From Schistocephalus solidus (lineage: Eukaryota > Platyhelminthes > Cestoda > Diphyllobothriidea > Diphyllobothriidae), in NCBI GenBank assembly GCA_017591395.1, contig WEDG01002026.1, positions 1 through 64,000 of the forward strand: a DNA stretch of 64,000 nt. Reading direction: 5' to 3'. The position numbers and the translations under genes were made by a program. Numbering within the stretch: the stretch's first letter is position 1; each line of letters begins with the position of its first letter. Shown here piece after piece: positions 9,616-20,720 of the stretch. Under the pieces are notes generated by a model. It made no database searches, was not told where the DNA came from, and worked only from the letters and a program-made list of their open reading frames with translations.

Positions 9616-10121
9616 GTGTGGGGCTCACCGATCTGCTTAAGGAACATGTATGTTCCGTTGTGCCCTGGAGCTCAGACTAGAGCCCTCGCATGCGGTCGCA
9701 TAGCGACGTGTAGCATATGATGGAATGGAACCGACAAAGACAAGGGAGACCGGAATGGCCATTTCTGGCTTATTAGCCGTCATCAGCCAGTCATACCCAA
9801 TCCCAAGTGTGGCACACCTGGGATTCGAACCCGCGACCTTTGAGTTTTGAGTCGAACGCTCTACTATTGAGCCATGATCGTTGTTTTGTCGGTTGTGATC
9901 TGGAATATGATAATGGTGTGGGGCTCACCGATCTGCTTTAGGAACATGTATGTTCCGTTGTGCCCTGGAGCTCAGACTTGAGCCCTCGCAGGCGGTCGCA
10001 AAACGACGTGTAGCATATGATAGAATGAAACCGACAAAGACAAGGGAGACCGGAATGGCCATTTCTGGCTTATTAGGCGTCATCAGCCAGTCATACCCAA
10101 TCCCAAGTGTGGCAAACCTGA
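9613..10121 (-). mobile_element. SINE family 1, two tandem units
   Basis: Minus-strand units begin with the GGGGCTCACCGATCTGC block at about 9620 and again at about 9920 (period about 300 bp). The first has a complete tRNA-like head, with the B box as GGATTCGAACC (9821-9831) and the A box near 9858-9875. The second breaks off at about 10118 before its head. Confidence 0.85.
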
Positions 10122-10378
10122 TGACTGGCTGATGACGGCTAATAAGCTAGAAATGGCCATTCCGGTCTCCCTTGTCTTTGTCAGTTCCACCTTATCAGCA
10201 TACGCTACACGTCGCTATGCGACCGCCTGCGAGGGCTCTAGTCTGAGCTCCAGGGCACAACGGAACATACATGTTCCTTAAGCAGATCGGTGAGCCCCAC
10301 ACTATCATCATATCCCCGATCACAACCGACAAAACAACGAGCCCATGGCTCAATGGTAGAGCGTTCGACTCAAATACG
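10122..10378 (+). mobile_element. SINE family 1, plus unit fused to PLE
   Basis: Orientation flips at 10122, giving an inverted repeat with the preceding minus units. The body (GATGACTGGCTGATGACGG onward) is followed by the start of a second unit whose A box (TGGCTCAATGGTAGAGCG) is intact. The sequence then changes after ACTCAAATAC at about 10378 into the 3' end of a PLE, so the B box is lost. Confidence 0.8.
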
Positions 10379-10379
10379 T

Positions 10380-11262
10380 TGGCAGTAGTCGTCAGTACCC
10401 CCATCGTCCGAAATTGCCGTCCACGGCTGTTAATATTGGTTTCAATCGCACCTCCCTGTGTATTTGCACCTGCCGGATAAGTGGCTGAGCTGGCCGAGGT
10501 GATTACTGTTCATTCGTCGGGTCAGGGTTGTGTTGCGATTGCGTGCGTGTGCACCATGGACTCACCGATGTTCGGATGCACGTTAGGCCCATGTTCCCGT
10601 TGTCTCTTTTGATCATCGAGCTGCGTCCGGCGGGCTTGGTAGGCCGTAAGAAGCGTAACACAACGATTGATGAAGGATATTCTCGTGTGTCAGGACTCGA
10701 ATGTTTCCCTTGCCATGCGGTCACTTCCCCGACCCCGAATTTCAGCCTTCTGGAATGTGAACGTATGTCCAGAGTCTGCGCAGTGTTCCACCACCAAAGA
10801 TAATGGATCCATTCTTCTTATTGCCCTCATGTGTTCTCCGACTATGGTTTGTAGCCGTTTTCCGGTCTCTCCAATGTAGTTGACTGCGCAGAAATTGCAT
10901 TGAAGCCGGCAGATGACGTTTGTTGTTTCACCTCGGGGCAGGGGGGACTTAGGCCTCATAACAAGATGTCGAATGGTTGACTCCGGCCGGTGGGCGATGC
11001 CGATCCCCATCGGTCTTAGGAGACGGGAGACCGCCTCCGAAACACCGTCAATGTATGGCAACGCTCGCCATATCTTTGGCTGTTCGGTTGCTGGCCTTCG
11101 GTTTTGCCTGCACTGTCTGCTGCGTTCGATGAAGTTGCGGGGATACCCATTGACCATGAAGAGGCGTTGGAGGTAACGAAGTTCTGCCTTTCTTTCGGCT
11201 GGCTCGTGCCGTGTTTTAATCCCTCTTGTAAAGTGTTCAAAACACAACTGCGTTTGTGGCAT
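10380..11262 (-). pseudogene. PLE GIY-YIG endonuclease domain and C-terminus
   Basis: The minus frame from 11262 includes the connector (LFMVNGYPRNFIERSRQC), a basic PKSPLPRGETTNVICRLQC stretch, then VNYIGETGKRLQTIVGEH and RAIRRMDPLSLVVEHCADSGH, that is YIG, Arg, Glu-His and the C-terminal nuclease half. The first motif reads VIC instead of VIY. After RETFES a stop replaces the expected Trp, and the signature continues as HTRISFINRCVTL...TAYQARRTQL to about 10610. The ORF overlaps the RT frame (11016-11702) in a different phase, so a frameshift separates RT and nuclease. The 3' end is cut at a SINE at about 10379. Confidence 0.85.
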
Positions 11263-11702
11263 AACGGGTGTTTGCTATGGTAGATCAGGATTTGGCGGGT
11301 ACTGGTGGCCTTCCTATACAACGTCGTTTTAAGGTCCCCACTGGGTTTTCGATAGACGAGAACGTCTAGGAATGGCAGCTGGTTGTAGAATTCCACCTCC
11401 ATTGTAAACTGGATGTCAGGGAAAACAGAGTTCAGGCTGTCATGAAATTCATTGACCATTTCCCACTCGATGATGACAAAGATATCGTGAACATACCGAG
11501 TCCAGAATTTCGGTTTGTAATTTGCGAAAACCAGGGTCTTTACGTTTTGGAGTACTGTCTCTGCGATGAAGCCCAAGAGTGGCGATCCCATTGGCGTCCC
11601 CTTGAAATGCTCATACGTCATTCCTTCGAAAGTGAAGAACGTCTTCAGGCAGAATTTTAAGAGCTGGCTGAGATGTCTCCGTTTCACCGTCTCGTCCATC
11701 AT
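11180..11702 (-). pseudogene. PLE reverse transcriptase, motif B to thumb, damaged active site
   Basis: Starts at a truncation inside the palm (LSQLLKFCLKTFFTFEG), then FKGTPMGSPLLGFIAETVL (motif B), FWTRYVHDIFVII (motif C) and NQLPFLDVLVYRKPSGDLK, YRKATSTRQI, HSKHPLCHKRSCV (thumb). Motif C has HD where VDD is expected, so a catalytic aspartate is lost. Fingers and motif A are missing. The nuclease frame takes over near 11180-11260. Immediately upstream (11703-11805) lies a PLE terminal module in the opposite orientation. Confidence 0.85.
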
Positions 11703-11802
11703 GTTGTTCTTGCTCTCTCAATACTTAACTCCGACGAGGAAATCTTGTTTGATTTCGAAACGTCAGGAAAATATAACCATGGTTCCCGTGATCGCCACTT
11801 TT

Positions 11803-11805
<3 letters not shown>
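11703..11805 (+). repeat. PLE terminal module, inverted relative to adjacent ORF
   Basis: Plus-strand order CCGACGA (11731-11737), hairpin, GAAACGTC (11757-11764), then GTGATCGCCACTTTTTCTC before a (TA)n tract. The adjacent PLE ORF is on the minus strand, so the module is inverted at the 5' truncation point, an arrangement known for PLE insertions. Confidence 0.6.
11731..11764 (+). other. conserved hairpin, hammerhead-core-like
   Basis: CCGACGA, one base, a perfect 6-bp stem GAAATC/GATTTC (11739-11744 with 11751-11756) with loop TTGTTT, then GAAACGTC. The stem differs in sequence from the one at 8060-8093 but keeps pairing. The core C for U and the minimal helix III argue against an active single ribozyme. 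Confidence 0.45.

Positions 11806-11844
<39 letters not shown>
11805..11844. repeat. (AT)n microsatellite between PLE module and SINE
   Basis: About 40 bp of AT dinucleotides. Confidence 0.95.
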
Positions 11845-11846
<2 letters not shown>

Positions 11847-12657
11847 TAGTGTGTGGCTCATCGATCTGCTTAAGAAACATGCATGTTCCGTTGTTCCCTG
11901 AAGCTCAGACTAGAGCCCTCGTAGGCAGTCGCATAGCGACGTGTAGCATATGTTGATAAGGTGGAACCAACAAAGACAAGGGAGACCGGAATGGCCATTT
12001 CTGGCTTATAAACCGTCATCAGCCAGTCATACCCAATCCCAAGTGTGGCACACCTGGGATTCGAACCCGCGACCTTTGGTATTTGAGTCGAACGCTCTAC
12101 CATTGGGCCATGGGCTCGTTGTTTTGTCGGTTGTGATCGGCAATATGATGATAGTGTGGGGCTCACCGATCTGCTTAAGGAACATGTATGTTCCGTTGTG
12201 CCCTGGAGCTCAGACTTGAGCCCTCGCAGGCGGTCGCATAGCGACGTGTAGCATATGTTGATAAGGTGGAACCGACAAAGACAAGGGAGACCGGAATGGC
12301 CATTTCTGGCTTATAAACCGTCATCAGCCAGTCATACCCAATCCCAAAGTGTGGCACACCTGGGATTCGAACCCGCGACCTTTGGTATTTGAGTCGAGCG
12401 CTCTACCATTGGGCCACGGGTTCGTTGTTATTGTCGGTTGTGATCGGCAATATGATGATAGTGTGGGGCTCACCGATCTGCTTAAAAAACATGTTTGTTC
12501 CGTTGTGCCCTGGAGCTCCGACTAGAGCCCTCGTAGGCGGTCGCATAGCGACGTGTAGCATATGTTGATAAGGTGGAACCGACAAAGACAAGGGAGACCG
12601 GAATGGCCATTTCTGGCTTATTAGCCGTCATCAGCCAGTCATACCCAATCCCAAGTG
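11845..12657 (-). mobile_element. SINE family 1, three tandem units
   Basis: Units begin at about 11846, 12152 and 12459, a period of about 306 bp. The first two have complete tRNA-like heads on the minus strand (B box written GGATTCGAACC on the plus strand, near 12058 and 12364). The third ends at about 12655 in CAATCCCAAGT before its head. The near-identical units suggest recent tandem expansion. Confidence 0.9.
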
Positions 12658-12659
12658 GA

Positions 12660-13712
12660 AGCCAACTTCACGGCATAGAGCGTAAGGATAAAAGAAAAGT
12701 CATGTTCTATCTTCTAACGTGATGTGTGAATTTGCCATCTAAAATTAATACATTTTATGGGAGATTGCGTTATTCATGCGGAGAAATTATTACTTAAACA
12801 CAAATCCATAAAATGGTGATTAGGAGATACCAAACCATCATTAAAATCTGTAACATATAGAACACTTTTAGTAAAAAAATGGAATTTCAAAGACTACATG
12901 CTTTTGATTTTAAAATCGCGCAGACGATAAGCCGTAACCATCTTAAACTTATGGGTATTACCTGTGCTTGGGAATCTTAATCAGAGGGTCCAATGGGATT
13001 AACCTTTTCCCGGCTGCAGTGCAATGACGTCAGAGACCTGACATAATGGTATGCACGTAGGCAAAGAGTGTCATTTGACATTTATAGATGATAAAAGTTG
13101 ACAGGGTTCGTGGTTGACAGCAGAGATAGCACTGTTTTAAACATTTTCAAGTGTGCTATGCATTTAAGTGTTATGCATTCTAACGGCCCACAATATTCAC
13201 TTTTACTTGTCTCTTTTAATTTTCTCTGAAGGTAATTTTCAGACTTGGAGTAAATACCTCACTTTGAGTCCGAGAGTTGGTATTAATATATAATCTGCAC
13301 TCAACCAGCTATCGCAGAGTTACTGCAAAATCTTCGCAAGTTTCCAGCAGGAATACTTGATGATTCAACATATTGATGGCGCACTTCAAGTTAATTTTAA
13401 CTAACTATCAATATTCGAAGGGCTAAAGTACATTGAATACAGTGTTTAAAATCTATGCACCGTTCACATTAACAACAAAAAAGAGTGAGGAGATTTCCTT
13501 TTTCTCTTTCCATGGCGGTGTCCTCCGAAGATTTTCATTATGGTCAGCTGTCATACATACGTATGGGCTCAAAATACTTTGAAGTAAGCAAGTAAGTTAA
13601 CTCTGTTTGCCAAAGCCGCAGGAAATAAACAGGCAAACAAACGGGCATGTTTGTATTCTGAGACATTTTCATCAGTCATACCTCGTTTATTCCCTGAAAG
13701 CAGTAAATCGTT
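12660..13712. other. AT-rich region, nothing recognised
   Basis: No coding or repeat signature. A single GACGTCA-containing site occurs near 13025 but without gene context. Confidence 0.4.
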
Positions 13713-13714
13713 GT

Positions 13715-13860
13715 GCACACTATCACGGTGAGGTACGAACCCACGCCGGCAAGGGGAAGGCTTCAGTACAGCCAACGCTCTAACCACAGGAGCTACGAGG
13801 CCTCCCCCGGGACACGCGGGTCTACTCACACTTGGGACAAGTTACCCGCTCAGCCTACTG
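13715..13860 (-). mobile_element. SINE family 2, minus copy of a head-to-head pair
   Basis: Minus-strand tRNA-like head: A box TAGCTCCTGTGGTTAGAGCG (about 13797-13778) and B box GGTTCGTACC (plus strand GGTACGAACC from 13732). The 5' flank CACTTGGGACAAGTTACC (13829 on) is mirrored at 13927-13960 before the plus copy. Confidence 0.75.
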
Positions 13861-13926
13861 TAACGTTTGCTGACCACCAATTCTGATACAGTAAGCTCAC
13901 TGCCCCAGCAGTACTTCCATACATTG

Positions 13927-14070
13927 AAGTAGGCTGGGCAGGTAACTTGACCCAATTGTGATTAAACCCATGGCTCCCGGTGAGGCCTCGTAGCTCGCTT
14001 GGCTAGAGCGTTGGCTGTTCTAAAGCTAGCGTGGGTTCAAATCCAACCGAGGCCACCGAGTTTTTCAGAA
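13927..14070 (+). mobile_element. SINE family 2, plus copy of a head-to-head pair
   Basis: GGTAACTTGACCCAATTGTG leads into GGCCTCGTAGCTCGCTTGG...TAGAGCGTTGGCTG (A box) and GGTTCAAATCC (B box), then ACCGAGGCCACCGAG. Together with 13715-13860 it forms an inverted repeat with a spacer of about 66 bp. Confidence 0.8.
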
Positions 14071-17035
14071 ATGGGTCACAGGAAATATTCAATTATACCA
14101 AATCCTCTTCTTAACATCGATTATTTATTAGCAGTGAATCTGATAAGTAGCAGGTGAGTGAGTTGGAATACACTAATAAATCACGCATTGAGTTTTATTT
14201 CAATATCTTTATTAGCTTTGTTTACTTTTAAAAAGGAAAAAATTCTATCTCAAAATGGATGACAAAAAGAATGCGCTGTGGTCTAATCGTTAGAATACTT
14301 TTAAATGTTTATTTTAAGAAATATTTATTAATTTGAAATATATCAAGGGCACATTTTGCTGGTGCATTGTTCAAATGCCAGACATCTCAATTTCCATTGA
14401 ATTTCAATTAATAATAAAAAGGTTTCAAGATCCTCCTTAGGTTGTTACCTTCGTAGAAATGTCACTCACGATAAAGAACAACCAAAATTATTATCATTGT
14501 CTTCGCACCTCGATAGGGTCAACTTTTAAGGAATAAAGAAAAATGGACGTTATAAGTAAAAATCATTTTTTGAATAAGTGTGGAGTTATGTGCGGAGAAC
14601 TTTTGTATTCATAGTTATTTTCTTTAAGTGCTGTAGACGTTCGAATATTTTAGATTTTTTTGTTACTGCAACATAAACGCAGCTAGTTGTGTGGAAAAGC
14701 AAAGTCAATTAGCTTTTTGAAAATGCAGCAGTGTAAAGATCCAACTGCGATCGTTTAATGTGCATATTCTTATAAATTTTGTAGAATTCCTGTCGAACCA
14801 TCTAAGACTGTGCATGCTTCCAACCCAGCCACCGATGCTGCTAAATAATTTGAGAGACGAATTGTAAAAAGGGACACTACCAAACATTTGAGTGGGTTAT
14901 TCAATAAAACGTGGGGACCGACGATAAGAAAGCATCGTACTTTAACGCGACGTCTGTGTGGATTTCCTGGCTACCGATCGAATTCAAATCCATGAGTCAA
15001 AGCTACAGTGATTGGCTTAAAATGTTATAATTTATGGGTAAGATCTAGAGCATGACAGTTTCATAGCCCTGGATAAGATAGTGATGCATTTATTCTTTCT
15101 TAAGGTCTATAGAAAAAAATATATGAATAAATACGCACTATTTAGAAACCTGTAAAGTCTTTTTAATGCAAAGTAACATAAAACAATCAGCTCTTTAAAG
15201 GCCAAATGGAGATGTTCACGTGTTTGCATTACCCAAGATAATGCAGTGAGACCGAAGGATAAACCAGCAATAATTTAAATGCACGGGACCTACATAATGT
15301 GACACAATAATTCAGAGAGGCTTTGGTATGATAATATATAGCAGCACAATGACTTTGAACTGATTCTGTAGAAGACGATGGATATTCTTCCGTACCTGAA
15401 TGCAAAAACGTGAATGAACTGGCAAATATATTGAATGCTTTTCATTTAGTCTGCCTATACAAATCAGTTTTCGAATATCTTGAAGCATTCGAAAAAAACC
15501 AACAAACATCACTTTGAAATTATTAACTTGACCGATAGATTAACTGTTAAGTGTTCAAGGATAAACAAATGAAGCATCACGTACATCCTCAAAACAATTA
15601 GGGCAATTTTTCCCAAAATATTATGGATTTTTGGCTTTGGTCACCTCTTTGCAGCAATAACTAAAATCCTTTTTCAAATAGAGGAATAAAAGCAAATTGG
15701 TTTTTATCCAGACTATAATGCGCGCTTAATCGAAACTTTTTTTCTCAAATTACCACCAATTTTAGAATAAAATGTGCCTCTTAGCTCAGAACCTAGTACC
15801 AACCATTTTCATGCTAAAACGTCTTGCTGACGAAAAAAATCTCCTTTCCTATTTGAGCCGGGAAGTTACCAAATACTGTACCATCTGCAATTATTCTACT
15901 TTCGGGTACTTCGCTTTTATCTACCCTTCAGATCTCCGCAGTTGTCACGTTTTCGAATAAGGTTCTCTGGACCTATCAAATAGGTATAGTAGGTATATTA
16001 TTTACTTTACATGCACAGGCATCGGGTAATTTTGCAAAGCATGGAGCTTATAGGCATCACATTTATTCAGGTAAAACCTCTTACATTAACAAAGGTTTTT
16101 TTTCAGAGATCAGGACAATTTTAAGACCCTATTTTACACCCGTCAGTCATTTCTCCAGTTATCTTCCTCTGGAAAAGTTCTGTTCCGCTCATTCTCATTT
16201 ATTGGCAGGTTTATTACAATCAAAACGTTTGAGGAAAGACAAGGGAATTGGAAAAGCCTCGTTATATTGGTGGCATGACACTGGATTTCCGGAAGTGGAT
16301 CCAGTTCCGTTAACAGTATTCCTTATTTCCATGGAGTCTTTTGCAAGTCCACGTGCATTTTGGGGGTTCCGTTTCACGCTTGCTGACATTTTCAGATCTC
16401 CTGATTCCCAATTTTATGCATGACCCACCTACTTACACATCAAAACGAAAAGCAAAAACCATGGTTTATCCTGTGCACGTCCCTTCATGTCAATCTCAAA
16501 TAGACTTTGCAAATTGACAATCTCTGCATTGGTCAGCAAACTAGTTTCAGTGGCCTCACTCAAAACCTGACGTGTATAAATAAAGAATTGCTAAACAAAG
16601 AATATTGGCACGTCCAAAACCTGCAGATACTCATTTTTCTAGGTGATAAAACACTCAGTTTAATCAAATTTCCTTATTCCATTTCGCGCCAACAGACGCA
16701 TGAAGTAAGTTTACATATATAGGCAAAAACAAGCACCTTCACAGTTTCATCGACAACATGATATTTGCGGTTTCAATTAACCCTTGAAAAGCCTAACATT
16801 TGAAAATGTTGATAGGGGAAGTAGACTTCTTGAATTTCCCCGCATGTCAAAACGTATCCAATGTGTTTGTACAACCTTGGAATGTATCAAACCTTTTACG
16901 TACTAGAGTTTGGGACGTTTACGTATGTCAAAATTACATTGTTTTTCACGGAAACCTAACAAGGGTTTTTCATTGCTTTTTCACAAGTAGACACTAATGT
17001 TTTGAAAGTTTGAACTCTTACAAAAACATGGTTAG
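14071..17035. other. long AT-rich region without recognisable genes
   Basis: Only short, low-complexity open frames. I found no RT, transposase, tRNA-like or known domain motif on either strand. If host exons exist here they are too short or diverged to recognise by eye. Confidence 0.35.
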
Positions 17036-17175
17036 TAACTTGATCCAAGTGTGATTTAACTCATGGCTCCCGGTGGGGCCTCTCAGCTAAAGTGGCTAGA
17101 GTGTTGGCTGTATTGAAGCCTTCCCCTCGCTGTCATGGGTTCGATTCCAACCAAGGCCACTGACTTTTTCACAAT
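17036..17175 (+). mobile_element. SINE family 2 copy
   Basis: AACTTGATCCAAGTGTGATT, then GGGGCCTCTCAGCTAAAGTGG (weak A box), TAGAGTGTTGGCTG and GGTTCGATTCC (intact B box), CAAGGCCACTGAC. It matches the copy at 13927 in order and spacing. Confidence 0.8.
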
Positions 17176-19030
17176 TGCATCAAACGAATTATTGAAAAAT
17201 AAATAATCTGTCACACGGCACAGAACTAGATGTGTGGCATCCGAAAGCTCACACTTTATACTTTGCAATTGATCTGAGGAAGGAAGGAATAAGTTTTAAA
17301 CGTAATTTAGTTAAACATAAGGAATTTTGAAAAATATTCTTATTTGACCAAAACCAAAACCACTGCGAACACTTAAAATCGATTGGGCAGGCATGTCAAC
17401 CTACGTACAATTCAAAAAGTTTAAGTCGATAATCTTTGTTGAGTGTATGATGGAAGTCTTTCCGTTACTCGAAAATGCAGTCTCTGTTAAATATCCACAA
17501 GCTAATCTCGCCGAGGTTTGACGCCCCTCTTCATAAGTAAGTTAGATTGTATAAGCGAAACAGAAACTTATGTCTGAACAGAGGGCTACAGTTAATGTTT
17601 TGTCGCAAATATGGAGTTATGCTGATGGCCACATACCGTCTAAGTTATCTCACCTTGTCCCAAGCCAGACACGGGAATGAGATTGCTCACCTGTGGAATA
17701 CAGATTGCCCTGCTCTATACATTCGGATGGGAAGGCATTAACGTGAACATACCCTTTCACTTAACCTAGTCAACTCCTTAACATTAATTCATATCTTAAT
17801 CCTTATCCTACCCTTATCCCCTAACTTAATCTTCGCCTTAACCCAGAACTTATCTGAAACACTTATCTTCCATGAATAGAGTGCAAATCCATCTTTATTA
17901 CGGGCAATATCTGGTTCCATGTCCTACCAGGAGGTTAATATAAACGTCCCCTACCTTGAATCTTAGTCTGCTGGCCGAAGTCTGCAATCCAGGTACATCT
18001 ATCAACGTCTCTTTTTCATGCGGATTTGCTTACCCGATTAACTGTTTGTTCCTGGTTCACTGAAGGCATCTGGGATCGCACTTCCACCGTTTTTTTGTGG
18101 CTCAGGGCTAGACAATGAGGACTAATAACTTAGACCGTGTCCTTCCAGCCTTTTTCGTCTTTGCTGCAAGTTGGAAAGGCGCCACAAAGCCATATGAATG
18201 ATGCCCAACTCAAAAAGTCTGACACGTTGAACACTGCAATATTTTACTTCCAAAATATCGATGTAAAACTCCTCGAATGGGCTTTTCGCATTCCGTCAGT
18301 GAGGTTTTAGTAATCGAAGGATTATAGGAATCCGCTAATCGATAACAAAAGCTTCACCATTATGGTGTTTGCTGATCGATGCGATATGCTCAGAGTAATT
18401 AAGTGCAGTCACAATACTTAAAACCAATGCGTGGGGCAAACAGACATCAGCCTGCATGCAGAAAGAATGACAGGCATATCGAAATATACGTCATATCTTG
18501 GCGTCAAATAAAGTCACTTTTGTCCACCATCTCCGTTAAACCTATCAAAAGAAAATTATGGGCTGTATGTGCCATCAAAAGAGGAGGTGAAGAAACTTGG
18601 CGCATTTAGCCAAAGAAGCCGGCTTATGGGTCGCTGCCATTTGAGTGATTATTCGAATATATTAAGGACTAAATACCGGGAACAGAGCTTCAAAATGTTG
18701 TCACAGACTCCATTGAAATGCTCATTATCTTTGCAATTACAAAGCCAATCTAAATGCAATAGTGAACACCTTTATCTAAGTTATTTTCTGAGGAAAGTAA
18801 CCCACGAACTTAGATTAAATCCTTTGGAGCAAACTTCTCCAAGCTCGGTCCGAAAGTTGATATGAATTGTTAAACTGAATGAAGCAGCTGCAATGACTTC
18901 GGTTCCGAACTTGGTCTCCTAGCGTCCCCCGTTTTCAATGGGGACCACGCTTTGCAAATAAACCGAGAAACGCTTTCGACAGGGACTATTTGTTTGGAAT
19001 GCCGGTAGAGTACCGAGGAGGCAAGGCAGG
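17176..19030. other. unassigned region with C/T-rich stretch
   Basis: No recognisable gene. Around 17750-17870 a run of CTTAACC/CCCTAA-like words is rich in C, T and A on one strand and recalls telomere-like or simple-repeat relics, but it is not a clean tandem array. Confidence 0.35.
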
Positions 19031-19036
19031 AAAATA

Positions 19037-19480
19037 ATGCTTCTTAAGCTATTTGAAGAACTTGTAGTAGCCACTCAGGTGGTCCATTTGCTGGCTTCAA
19101 ACGACGCTAAAACCGTGATACTTTGTATGCATGCCGCAAACGCACGGGCAGCCTCAGACTTCCCCCCCCCACTGGAAAGGGGGCTTCGTGAACAGATACC
19201 CGCCTGGCTAGGTAAAGGTGAAACCTTCTTCGATTTTGTGTTCTATTTTAGCCCACTTAGTCAATACTAATAACTGAAGCGATCCTGTTGTCTGCCAGAA
19301 CCCATCCAACTTCTCTAACGGTCTACGTCAACGGGTGCTTGCAGCAGCCGAGGCATTGACTGTACGGGTAGTGAATCCAGTGCTATGCTGTCAGAAGGCA
19401 ATAATACAGGCGTTCTCTATTCCCTGGCCAACGTCGTATTCGCGTTGTGATCACGCGCCTTCTCGATGCCCTGACGACTA
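19037..19480 (+). pseudogene. PLE GIY-YIG tail (family B, copy 1)
   Basis: The plus frame near 19175-19220 gives ERGLREQIPAWLGKGE, and another near 19310-19430 gives NFSNGLRQRVLAAAEALTV followed by VVNPVLCCQKAIIQAFSIPWP. The order matches the second half of a PLE GIY-YIG domain and its C-terminal NPxLCxQK...LPWP block. Frameshifts and a stop after the first block make it a pseudogene. A sister copy is at 20270-20720. Confidence 0.65.
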
Positions 19481-19867
19481 TTGTTAACCCCTTGTACTTG
19501 TCAGTACGGTTTCATCTTAAGTGCACTATATATGAACATTGCTCACACCCTACTCTACCTTCCACTTAACCCGTCCCAAAGACTTCAACGTGCTGACCTG
19601 GCCATTCGGGTGGCATTAGAATGATGAGTATGAACCACAAAACACTTATAAACCCCGGCAACTTCAAATAATTTCATGATCTATGTAACTGTATAGACCG
19701 ATGCGAAGTTACAGATAACGAATGTTTACCGCTAGAAGTTTTAACATTCGTTGACACAAGCTCACCAATCACTAATGGAACTCACTCCTTCCGCTCTGCC
19801 TTGAGACTCACTCTCGAGCCCAGCAAGCAGCCGCACAGTAGCTGGTAGAAGTAGTAGTAGTAGTAGT

Positions 19868-20062
19868 CAAGGCAGATAAACAATGCCGACAAAGACAATG
19901 GAGAAGGTAAGGGTCATTTCTGGTTTATTAGCCGTCATCAGCCAGCCATAACAACCCCAGGTGGTGCACCACTCGAGGATCGAACCTCCAACCAGTAGAT
20001 CAGAAGTCTAAAGCTCTAACTATTGAGTTACGGGTTAGTTGTCTTGCCGGTTTTGATCAGGA
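19868..20062 (-). mobile_element. SINE family 3 copy
   Basis: Minus-strand tRNA-like region with B box GGTTCGATCC (plus strand GGATCGAACC near 19978) and an A-box-like AACTCAATAGTTAGAGC. The body shares TTATTAGCCGTCATCAGCCAGCC with family 1. It is preceded by an AGT trinucleotide tract (19849-19867). It corresponds to the plus-strand copy at 38690-39110. Confidence 0.7.
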
Positions 20063-20269
20063 AAATTGACATCCACTGACAAACGAACAGTATATGGGTG
20101 TCAGCGGCCGGAAATGTTTTTGATGCAACTTGGCTTAGGTGCTTCAATAAAAGTTCATTTGCTGCGTAACCTTTTCATCAGGGTCCCATTTCAAGGTGAC
20201 GCAGCAAGTGACCTTTTACTAATACGCCTATATCAAGCTGTATAAAAAACCTTGCCGGCAGCTGATGCC

Positions 20270-20720
20270 CATGTACTGTTCTATACTACACCCATCCTAT
20301 ATGGAGAGGCAACAACAATCTGTCAGCCCAGACCATCTCCATGCGAATTTATTCCTTTACCGGCTCCCTAGAGGCACGAGCCGGCATTTGTCTGAAAGGA
20401 TAAGAGGAAACCTTCCAGTATGGTTAGGAAAAGGTCAAATAAAGACCATAAAAACTCTCTTCTCGCGCATATGGTAGACATGGATCATCGCGTAGATGCT
20501 AGAAAAGCCTTCTGGATGATTTACAAGGTCCCCTCAAGCTATTAAAAATTCCTTGGACAGCGTCTGCTAGCTACGGCAGATGTGGCTACAATCAGGTATC
20601 ATAAACCGGTCCTGTATGCCCAAACGTACAGGCGCGCCATTACCGTGGCCGAAAGCCACCAATTCAGACCCCGCATCTAATTACCTGTCCCGGCGGCCAC
20701 CATCCCTCTGACGATGATCA
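20270..20720 (+). pseudogene. PLE GIY-YIG tail (family B, copy 2)
   Basis: GTSRHLSERIRGNLPVWLGK (20372-20435) carries the Arg and the degenerated Glu-His region. Then, after frame changes, DHRVDARKAFWMIYKVPSSY and KFLGQRLLATADVATIRYHK followed by PVLYAQ, parallel to the copy at 19037-19480. Three frames are needed, so it is not translatable. Confidence 0.7.

Noticed and set aside
5716..12357. Many 60-110 codon ORFs with MAISGLLAVISQSYPIPS or its reverse
   Set aside because: They are translations of the SINE body in both orientations and start in different contexts; not genes.
17547..17741. ORF containing SYLTLSQARHGNEIAHLWN as a PLE nuclease tail
   Set aside because: Only a faint resemblance to the AHS/TGH block; no neighbouring YIG, EH or C-terminal signature.
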